The notes below the pieces were generated by a model. That model was given only the letters and a program-made list of their open reading frames with translations. It made no database searches and was not told where the DNA came from. DNA of 42,400 bases from a virus, in the IMG/VR virus record IMGVR_UViG_3300036045_000029, positions 1-42,400 of that record; one strand, given 5' to 3'. The position numbers and the translations under genes are program-made. Below are positions 35,873 through 42,400 of this stretch, in pieces (within the stretch, counting starts at the first letter, position 1; each line of letters starts with the position of its first letter).

Positions 35873-36162
35873 CCCCGCCGTCTGACGCGCCGCGAGTCGA
35901 CGCCGCGCTGAAGGAAGCGCAGTCGACCGTGACCGCGGGGATGAACAAGGTCGCCCAGCTCGCCCCAGGTAGCGGGTACGTGGACCTGACCCTCGCCGCC
36001 GCGGGGGTAGGCTTGTCGAGCCCGGCGCTCACCGCCCGGGGCGAGCTGGGCTGGCGACCGACCGTGAACCAGTCGCTGTTCGCGTTCGGAGAAGCCAAAG
36101 CCCAGTTCGGTCAGCCACTTGGCTGGTCGGCGGGCGTCGGCTACCGGGCGACTTGGCCGTAG
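35803..36162 (+). CDS. Small beta-rich protein overlapping the holin-like gene
   Basis: A frame of up to 119 residues overlapping the upstream gene by 70 bases in another frame. The start is uncertain: GTG 35803 without a good Shine-Dalgarno, or GTG 35929 or ATG 35941. The last 75 residues alternate polar and hydrophobic residues (VDLTLAAAGVGL, ELGWRPTVNQSLFAFGEAKA, PLGWSAGVGYRATWP), like strands of an outer-membrane or porin-type hairpin. It is the last rightward gene; embedding in a membrane-protein gene recalls o-spanins, but no lipobox is seen. Confidence 0.5.
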   Translation: MARASGNRDRGRCPREGQRLPSVAPPSDAPRVDAALKEAQSTVTAGMNKVAQLAPGSGYVDLTLAAAGVGLSSPALTARGELGWRPTVNQSLFAFGEAKAQFGQPLGWSAGVGYRATWP

Positions 36163-36172
36163 TTCCGCGGTC

Positions 36173-39100
36173 TTACTTGAAGCGGTCCCGGAGCTGCTTC
36201 ATTCGCTCAGGAATCGCCTCCAGGACGCGCGAGCGCTCATCGGGGTCGTTGATGCCCCGGACCCGCTTCCGAGCGTCCAGCAGGCCAGCTCGTTCGCCAC
36301 GGAGCTGCTTTTGAGCCCCTCTCTGAGTCCGCTCTCCCACCTTCTCGATGCCGATGGGGGAGAAGGTAGTCAGCAGCGCTTCCCCGAGTCCCTGGGGCTC
36401 CTCGGTCGGGCGCAGCGGTTGACCGAGGTCGAGCTGAGCCTTCCGGGCGACCGTGCGGAACTGGCGCATCAGCGCCGGCTCCATGAACTGCGCCACCCCG
36501 CTGGCAGCCTTCCAGCCTTCTTGCCCGGGTAGCAGCGGCGGCTCGTATTCCTGGGGCGTCACGCCCAAACTTGCGAGCTGGTCGTTCACCCAGGGCTCCA
36601 TGCTGCCGCTCTGCACCATGCCCTGCACGATGGAAGCAGCCACGCGCTGCGGAATCGACATCTGCGGCGCTCCGCGGAGGAACAGCGCGAACGGGTTCAA
36701 GCCGTCGAAGCTGACGGCGTAGACCAGCCGCCCATCCTTCCCTCGAACCGGGAGCCAGTCGTGGAGCCCCTGCCGGTCGCGCCAGCTCCCCTTCAGCGCG
36801 CGCTCGCCGGCAGCAACGTCGGAGTCAGTGATGCCGTAGAGCTGCCGAGCCATGTACGCGGCGACCATCGGAGCCGCCATCCACGCCGCGGTGCGCATCA
36901 GCGGACCAAGGTCGCCCTTCATGCTGTCCGCGAGGATGTTCTTCGCGACGCGCAGATTGTCGACGTGCCACCCGATGAACGGCGCGAGCCCCAGCGAGCT
37001 GCGGCTCAGCTCGCGGAAGATGGGAGCAGCGCCGGCACCAGTCGCGAAGTAGCGGTTCACGATGTGCGAAGCGTGCGAGCGCGCCTGCTGCGGCGAGAGC
37101 CCCAGCCGCTGCCGGCCCGCTTCCACGTGGTGCATGTACGCCGCGAGCCGCGCTGCGGAGTCGAATAGCTCGTACGTCTTCCCGAGCTTGAGCTGTCCCT
37201 TCTGCATCATCCGCATCGCGGAGTCCCAGAAGCCCATCAGCCCATCAGGCTTCGAGCGCAGCACGTTCTCCGCGATGGCTCGCGCCTCCGAGCCGCCGAG
37301 GTCGGTGCCGCGACCTGGACGCACCGCTCCGTCTTCGAGCGCCATCTGAAGCCACTCGTGACCCTGCGCGAGCGAAGCGCTCAGCCGCTTCTGCCCCGCG
37401 AGAATCGAGCGGAACGCCTTCGCCATCAGCACCGGCTGCCGCCAGACGGGGACGCCGCTCGCGGTCAGGTACAGCCCGTTCGAGATGATGTTGCGTGCCC
37501 ACGTCACCGGGCTCGTGAGCACCTTCGCCGTCGCGAACCAGCCAGTGACCTTGTGAGCAAAGTCGCGCGCGAAGTTCTCGACCAGCGGTGCCGGCGCGTC
37601 GAGCATCGACTGCCGCAGAGCCGGGTGAACGAACTTCCCCGCCAGCTCTCCGAACAGACGCTTGTTCTGCGCAGGGCTCATCTGCTCGTTCCACAGCGGA
37701 CGCTCGTCCATGCCCGGCACCCACTGCTGCGCCCAGACTTTCCCTTCGAGGTCGGGAGCGAGCAGTGCTCGCGTGCGCATCATCAGGTGGTACATCGACG
37801 ACATCTGCGACGCGGTCTCCGCGACCACGAAGGCCGGGTCGTTCACCACGCCCAGCAGCGCGTGCAGCGGCGGAGGCAGCGTGCGCGCCTTCACGAGACC
37901 CGCGTCGCGGAAAGCTCCGAGCATCTGTTGCACGTTCTGGAAGCCCTCGCCCTCCGCTGCCGTCTTCAGCACTGCGCGCACGCGAGCGTTTGCCTGCACC
38001 GGGTCCATGCCCATCGACTCCGCGATGAACTTCGCGGCGCGGACGATGGCGTCTTCGGGTGGCTTCCAGCTCCGGCGCGCGTAGAACGCCTGATAGCTGC
38101 GGTGCAGGTGCAGCAGCCCCTTCTTCAGATTCTGCGAGATGGTCGCCAGCTCCTGCGGTCCGAAGTACCCGCCCTTCGCCAGCTCTACGAGCTGCGCCTG
38201 CTGCTCGCGGTGCATCTGGTCGAACAGCGCACGGAATTCAGCCGGTAGCTTGTTGAGGTCTGCGACCGTCGCCTTTCGGTCACGGAGCTGCGTGATGACC
38301 TTCTGCACCGTCGCGCGGTCGACGCTCGGCAGCTTCTCGATGACCCGCTGAAGCGCGGGGTAGAGCCGCTGCATCTGGAAGTCACCGATGGCGCGCGAGG
38401 CGTTCACGCTGCGCACCGCCTGCCCCAGCAGCTCGTCACCGCGAAACTCCGGCAACGAGAACTGCTTCAGGAAGCGCGCGCGGAGTCCCGTGTCCGCAGC
38501 GAGCAGCTTCTGCGACTGTGCTGCGAGCGCGTGGAACATCTCGTCCAGGTCAGTCGGCTGGAGCGGAGCCGAGACGGGCGGGCCGCTCTGCTGCGTGGCG
38601 GCAGGGCGCGGAGGCTCGCCGCTCCCGCCCTGAATCTCGGGCTTCAGCCGGTGCGACGCTACCCAGGTCATCTCCGGGTTCTGCTGCGAGCGCGGCAGCA
38701 GCGAGTCGCGCGGCACGTACTTCGTCGCCGTCTTCTCCAGCTCGTCCTCTCCGCTCAGCCACGCGATGTTCGCGTCGACAGACGGCTCGGGCGGAGCACC
38801 GCCCAAGCTCCGCTCTGCCGCCTTCGGAGAAGCAGCAGCCGTGCCTTGCACGTCGCGCGGGACCTCCGTGCGCAGCGGCTTCGTCAGCTCGCGGCTCGCG
38901 TTGAACTTCCGGTGCTCGCCGGCCAGCACGAGCCCAATCTCCTTCGCGGTCTTCGCGCCCTGGGGATTCTCGTTCAGCCACTTCATCATCGCAGACGGGT
39001 CACCACGGTCCGCCGCAGCAGCCGCTTCGTAGAAGCCGCTCTGGCGCAGGTAGTCCGCTTCGCGCGGGTCGTCGACCACGGTCGGGCGCTCAGCGTTCAG

Positions 39101-40552
39101 CTCGCGCACCTTCCCCAGCTTCTCGTTCACCGAAGGCTCGCCGGCTCGGCTGCCGACGCCCAGCTCACGCAGCAGCCGCGCGAGCTTCTCCGCAGGAGCC
39201 TCCGGCCCCACGTGCGTCACCGGCTCCGCGTACGACGGCGCACGCCCCTCGGGCACGAGCTGCGCCTTCCGCAGCGAGCGCGAGAGGAAGGGGCGGTCGA
39301 CCACGGTCGGCTCTCCAGCCAACGGGCGGCGACTGCTCGCCGTCACCTCCGGGTCGAGCAGCGGGTCCGTGCGCGGCTCCGCGCCGAGAAGCTCCGCGAG
39401 CTGCTGCCGCACGCTCGGGTTCGTCTCCAGCCGGTCGGGCGGGAGTCCAGGGCGCGGGCGCGAGGTGCGCGTCACCGGCTCCTCCACGTCAGGGAAGGTC
39501 CGCGGCTCCTGCCCCAGCACCTCAGCGCGGAGCTGCTGGTCACCCGGGTTCGTGACGATGCGGTCGCGCGAGAGCCCCGGTCGCGGGTTGCTCGCACGCG
39601 TCGGCACTTCAGGCGGAGGACCACCACGACCCGGCATCGTCGGCTGCTCACGCAGGAGCTGCATCAGCGGCGGCTCGTTGTGGTACGGACTCACTCGCGT
39701 GCCATCCACGCGCGCAGAAGGCTCCGGGTTCTCCACGTTCGCGTAGTCGACCGAGGTCGGCGGCTCTCCACCACGCGCGTTCGCCGCAGCCTGCTCACGC
39801 GCCTGCGCGTCGAGCGGACCCTCCGGCACGGTCTTCGGCTCCGGTGCCAGCTCCTTCATCCCGAGCCGTGCGAGCAGCCGCTTCGTTGCAGGACCGAGCA
39901 GCGCCTTCGTTGTCGCCGAGCCCTTCTCGATTCCCTTCCCGAGCGCGCCTGCGACGAGAGCGTTCACGCCGCCGCCGACGAGAGCACCCGCGACTTCCTC
40001 CTGCCCCGGCAGGAACCCCAGCATGCGCTCCTTCGGTGCCGGTGCGGAGTGCGCGCCGTGCAGCATGCCGACGAGCCCGCTCACCAGCATCTGCTCCTTC
40101 ACTTTCGTGGGGAAGGGAGAGAGCACACCCGCTGCGAGCGCAGTCTTCGGATGCCGCGCACGCGCGTCGTTGAATTCGTCATCGACCATCTTCCCGACCT
40201 CGCGCCGCTGCTGCTCCATCTGCTGCGGCGAGTCAGACTTCATCAACGGTGGCGGACGAAACCCGATGTCGGTCGCGCTGAGCGCAGCCATGCCGGCGCT
40301 CTGCCAATCCGCCATCCCGGGCTTCTCGCCGCGAGTCGGCACCACCATCGCCTTCAGCGAGCCCGGCAGCTCCTTCAGAGCTTCGAGCGCCATGTCTCCA
40401 AGACCCAACTGCTCCTGCTTCGGCTTCAGCTTCGAGCGTTCAGCGAAGATGGGCTGAAGCTTCTGCGCCTCGGCGGGCGAGAGGTCGACCTTCTCCCCGC
40501 GAGAGAGACGGTTGAACTTGTCGGCTTCTTCTGGCGTGAGGTCCCAGGGCAT
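36173..40552 (-). CDS. 1459-residue internal/ejection-type virion protein
   Basis: The largest gene. It is helix-rich with several hydrophobic patches: about 180-215 Gly/Ala-rich (LVGGGVNALVAGALG), then in the C-terminal third VTWARNIISNGLYL and WMAAPMVAAYMARQLYG. Between residues 260 and 420 lie Pro-rich degenerate repeats. The motif around 'TSPVTWARNIISN' recurs in very large phage proteins that enter the cell with the DNA. No polymerase or transglycosylase motif was recognised by eye, so the biochemical activity is unknown. It ends the leftward unit, 11 bases from the converging rightward unit. It is most likely a DNA-ejection or pilot protein. Confidence 0.75.
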   Translation of the reverse strand: MPWDLTPEEADKFNRLSRGEKVDLSPAEAQKLQPIFAERSKLKPKQEQLGLGDMALEALKELPGSLKAMVVPTRGEKPGMADWQSAGMAALSATDIGFRPPPLMKSDSPQQMEQQRREVGKMVDDEFNDARARHPKTALAAGVLSPFPTKVKEQMLVSGLVGMLHGAHSAPAPKERMLGFLPGQEEVAGALVGGGVNALVAGALGKGIEKGSATTKALLGPATKRLLARLGMKELAPEPKTVPEGPLDAQAREQAAANARGGEPPTSVDYANVENPEPSARVDGTRVSPYHNEPPLMQLLREQPTMPGRGGPPPEVPTRASNPRPGLSRDRIVTNPGDQQLRAEVLGQEPRTFPDVEEPVTRTSRPRPGLPPDRLETNPSVRQQLAELLGAEPRTDPLLDPEVTASSRRPLAGEPTVVDRPFLSRSLRKAQLVPEGRAPSYAEPVTHVGPEAPAEKLARLLRELGVGSRAGEPSVNEKLGKVRELNAERPTVVDDPREADYLRQSGFYEAAAAADRGDPSAMMKWLNENPQGAKTAKEIGLVLAGEHRKFNASRELTKPLRTEVPRDVQGTAAASPKAAERSLGGAPPEPSVDANIAWLSGEDELEKTATKYVPRDSLLPRSQQNPEMTWVASHRLKPEIQGGSGEPPRPAATQQSGPPVSAPLQPTDLDEMFHALAAQSQKLLAADTGLRARFLKQFSLPEFRGDELLGQAVRSVNASRAIGDFQMQRLYPALQRVIEKLPSVDRATVQKVITQLRDRKATVADLNKLPAEFRALFDQMHREQQAQLVELAKGGYFGPQELATISQNLKKGLLHLHRSYQAFYARRSWKPPEDAIVRAAKFIAESMGMDPVQANARVRAVLKTAAEGEGFQNVQQMLGAFRDAGLVKARTLPPPLHALLGVVNDPAFVVAETASQMSSMYHLMMRTRALLAPDLEGKVWAQQWVPGMDERPLWNEQMSPAQNKRLFGELAGKFVHPALRQSMLDAPAPLVENFARDFAHKVTGWFATAKVLTSPVTWARNIISNGLYLTASGVPVWRQPVLMAKAFRSILAGQKRLSASLAQGHEWLQMALEDGAVRPGRGTDLGGSEARAIAENVLRSKPDGLMGFWDSAMRMMQKGQLKLGKTYELFDSAARLAAYMHHVEAGRQRLGLSPQQARSHASHIVNRYFATGAGAAPIFRELSRSSLGLAPFIGWHVDNLRVAKNILADSMKGDLGPLMRTAAWMAAPMVAAYMARQLYGITDSDVAAGERALKGSWRDRQGLHDWLPVRGKDGRLVYAVSFDGLNPFALFLRGAPQMSIPQRVAASIVQGMVQSGSMEPWVNDQLASLGVTPQEYEPPLLPGQEGWKAASGVAQFMEPALMRQFRTVARKAQLDLGQPLRPTEEPQGLGEALLTTFSPIGIEKVGERTQRGAQKQLRGERAGLLDARKRVRGINDPDERSRVLEAIPERMKQLRDRFK
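39341..39610 (-). repeat. Two 43-residue tandem repeats within the large virion protein
   Basis: Coding repeats at residues about 315-357 and 358-400: PRPGLSRDRIVTNPG...QEPRTFPD versus PRPGLPPDRLETNPS...AEPRTDPL, with the same spacing of 43 residues. More degenerate units flank them on both sides. The repeat is clear at protein level and diverged at DNA level. Confidence 0.75.
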
Positions 40553-40567
40553 GCCGCCCAGGGTACA

Positions 40568-41764
40568 TCAGCCCGGAACGAGCTGCCCGTTCGCGTCGAG
40601 CGTGAAGCTCTGCGTGCCGCCCTTCTTCAGCGTCTTGCCCTTCGGGTCCATGCCCTTCTCGGAGCGCAGCGCGTTGAAGTCGCGCTCAGCCTCCGAGTAC
40701 GCACGTGCTGCATCGGCGGCAGCGCGAACGGCTTCCATGTACTCCGGGTCCGACTCGTCGGTGAGCGCGTACTTGTACTGCTGCACGAGCGCGTTCGCAG
40801 CCTTCATCGCTTGCAGGCGCGCGTCACGTTCCTGGTCTGCCCACTTCAGGGCTTCATCCTTCGACTTCGCGCCCATGCGGCGAGCCTTGATGCGCTCTGC
40901 CTGCGCCTGAAGGCTCATCGCGGAGCGAAGCAGCGAAGTCGCGGAGCGAAGCTGCTCGCGTCGCTCCCCGCCCTTCTGCCGCATCTCCTCCGCCTCCAAC
41001 GTGCGGCGCGAGGTCTCCTCGCTGTTCCGGCGCGAGACGAGGGACGGCGCGAGCTTCGCGTACATCTCCGCGCCCTCGGGCGAGAGGTCCGGTCGACGCG
41101 GAGGCTCCTCGTCGCGGAACTTGTGAGGGTCGATGCCGCCTTCGAGCTGGAGCTTCCGGTGAACGAGCGGCTTGCGCTTCGGCTCGCGCTTCCCGCGAAC
41201 CGTCGTCTCGTACCGCGGCGGAGCGCGCACCGGGTCTCCGATTTCCGCGTCCCACAGCTCGGGCTCGGAGAACGCGCCGCCGCCCTTGCCGCCGAGCACC
41301 AGCGTCGGCAGGTTCATCACGGTCTCGCCCGTGCGGTCGCCGGCAGCCACGCGCCCGCCCTGCGCGACTTCCAGCTCACGGCGCGGCGGCTCTCCACCGC
41401 CACCACCGCTCGCTGCACCCAGGTTGTACGGCAGCGGCTCATCCGCACCGAACGCTCCGCGAAGCGTGCTGTAGTCGCTCGCCGCTCCGGGCGCGTAGCT
41501 GCCGGGCGGCGGCTGCCGCTCGTACGGCTCGACCGGAGCCTCCAGCGACCGCCGCAGACGCACGAGCGCAGGGTCGCTCATCGCGTTGCTCTGGAGCCGA
41601 CGCTGCGCGTTTCCGTACAGCCGCTGAGCCCGCGCCTCTTCCTGCGCCTCCTGCTGCATCTGCATCTGCGCCATCGCTTGCGCGATTTGCAGCGTGCTCC
41701 CGCCCTGCACGGGGTTCGAGCGCAGGAGAATCTCCATCAGGTCTCTGTCCATCGGCGCAGGCAC
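40568..41764 (-). CDS. Internal virion-type protein with coiled coils
   Basis: A 398-residue protein. The first 60 residues are Gln/Met-rich helix (QIAQAMAQMQMQQEAQEEAR), the middle Gly/Pro-rich and disordered, the last 180 a charged helical region with long coiled coils (SLQAQAERIKARRMGAKSKD and onward). It lies between the large ejection-type protein and the Gly-rich gene cut by the window edge. Composition and position fit a podoviral internal core or ejection protein; no family is recognised. GGAGACACC precedes ATG 41764. Confidence 0.72.
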   Translation of the reverse strand: MPAPMDRDLMEILLRSNPVQGGSTLQIAQAMAQMQMQQEAQEEARAQRLYGNAQRRLQSNAMSDPALVRLRRSLEAPVEPYERQPPPGSYAPGAASDYSTLRGAFGADEPLPYNLGAASGGGGGEPPRRELEVAQGGRVAAGDRTGETVMNLPTLVLGGKGGGAFSEPELWDAEIGDPVRAPPRYETTVRGKREPKRKPLVHRKLQLEGGIDPHKFRDEEPPRRPDLSPEGAEMYAKLAPSLVSRRNSEETSRRTLEAEEMRQKGGERREQLRSATSLLRSAMSLQAQAERIKARRMGAKSKDEALKWADQERDARLQAMKAANALVQQYKYALTDESDPEYMEAVRAAADAARAYSEAERDFNALRSEKGMDPKGKTLKKGGTQSFTLDANGQLVPG

Positions 41765-41773
41765 GGTGTCTCC

Positions 41774-42400
41774 TTAGAACTGCGCGAAGGCGGGCGTCGA
41801 GTACGCCCCGCGCTGGTCCAGGTTCTTCGAGTTGTACTGCGGTTCCCACCAGCCCTGGTCAATGCCGGCGCGACCGATGAAGCCGCCGAGGATGCCCGGA
41901 ATCTTGGACAGGTGAGCCTCGCGCTCCGCGTAGCCGGCGCGCACGCTCGCCTGCCGCCGAGCTTCGAGCGCCTCCATGTACTCGCGCACGAGCTGAAGGT
42001 AGCGGTCGCGCGAGCCGCTGAGCGCCTGCTGCCGCCACTGCTCGAACGCGTCGGTCGCCTCATCCACGCTCTGCGCTTCGACGCTGGCCGCGAGCGGTCC
42101 CGAGAGACCACGACCCGTCGCAGCGCGGTTGCCCGCGACGCGCGCGGAGGCTTCGAGCCGCTGAGGCACCTTCGCGTTGCGCAGCGCCGTGCCGTCAGCG
42201 CCCATCTGCTGGATGAACGGCAGCAAGAAAGCTGGGTCGCTGGGAATGCTCGCGCGAGCAGCGTCGCTCATCGCCGCCGTCTGCTTCCGGCCTTCCACAC
42301 GCCCGAGAGCCTTCTCGATGATTGCCATCCAGAGACCGCCGCTGTTTCCGGCTCCGCCGCCCCCGCCCTGTCCACCGCTGAAAGCGCCGACCATTCCACC
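41774..42400 (-). CDS. C-terminal part of a virion-type protein (cut by window edge)
   Basis: The frame runs off the right edge; an internal Met at 42394 is not a likely start as the codons before it are open and Gly. Visible part: Gly-rich segment (GGQGGGGGAGNSGG), then a helical domain (about 150 residues, including LWMAIIEKALGRVEGRKQ and EATDAFEQWRQQALSGSRDR), and a C-terminus with GYAEREAHLSKIPGILGGFI and an aromatic/Asn-rich end. The Gly run resembles the start of the gene at 1-80. The two pieces are probably one protein of about 235 residues. Likely an internal or ejection protein by position. Confidence 0.68.
   Translation of the reverse strand, partial: GGMVGAFSGGQGGGGGAGNSGGLWMAIIEKALGRVEGRKQTAAMSDAARASIPSDPAFLLPFIQQMGADGTALRNAKVPQRLEASARVAGNRAATGRGLSGPLAASVEAQSVDEATDAFEQWRQQALSGSRDRYLQLVREYMEALEARRQASVRAGYAEREAHLSKIPGILGGFIGRAGIDQGWWEPQYNSKNLDQRGAYSTPAFAQF

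Noticed and set aside
35800-35880. Programmed -1 frameshift joining the holin-like gene to the overlapping frame
   Set aside because: No canonical X-XXY-YYZ slippery heptamer is seen near the stop; separate initiation is simpler.
36163-36172. A terminator expected between the two converging units
   Set aside because: Only ten bases separate the stops and no hairpin is visible; transcription may end inside either terminal gene.
1-42400. CRISPR arrays, insertion sequences, integrase or attachment sites
   Set aside because: No spaced direct repeats, transposase, recombinase or tRNA-like attachment site was seen on either strand.

Overview
The window reads as an essentially complete genome of a high-GC tailed phage, most likely a podovirus. 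It has a large terminase, a portal, an N4-gp56-type major capsid protein, P22-like tail adaptor and tail proteins, large ejection-type proteins and its own replication set, but no tape-measure, sheath or baseplate genes, no integrase and no clear lysogeny module. Several phage proteins carry signal peptides or lipoboxes, which points to a Gram-negative host. High GC suggests a high-GC proteobacterium or myxobacterium, but the genus cannot be read from the sequence.

Layout. A non-coding, hairpin-rich control region (about 13.66-14.31 kb) separates two divergent transcription units. The leftward unit (minus strand, 13.66 kb down to 1, continuing from 42.4 kb down to 36.17 kb) holds an HTH protein, a zinc-ribbon protein, a small-terminase-like protein, the large terminase, a decoration-type protein, portal, scaffold-like protein, major capsid protein, tail adaptor, tail protein, a fibre-like secreted protein and a run of large internal or ejection-type proteins. 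Internal terminators and likely promoters flank the capsid gene and the decoration-type gene. The same gene appears to be cut by both ends of the window, so the molecule is probably circular or circularly permuted.

The rightward unit (plus strand, 14.31-36.16 kb) starts with small early genes of mostly unknown function (14.3-20.3 kb), including a DUF932-like protein, a Cys-rich lipoprotein and an HNH nuclease. The replication and recombination block follows (20.3-32.6 kb): RepA/AAA_25-type ATPase, SNF2-like helicase, Cas4/RecB-like Fe-S nuclease, DUF5675 protein, Sak4-like RecA-fold ATPase, ssDNA-binding-like protein with a huge acidic tail, truncated family-4-type uracil-DNA glycosylase homologue, dATP/dGTP diphosphohydrolase-like protein and family A DNA polymerase. 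It ends with secreted, lipoprotein and lysis-type membrane proteins (32.6-36.2 kb). The two units converge at 36.16-36.17 kb.

The most unusual signals are regulatory. Four early genes share a small hairpin leader whose stem differs by paired changes. Two late-side genes have their Shine-Dalgarno sequence buried in strong, similar hairpins. Two early promoters share a 16-base element. A compact multi-stem RNA-like region lies at 18.57-18.72 kb. All functional statements come from reading motifs by eye; no database search was possible.
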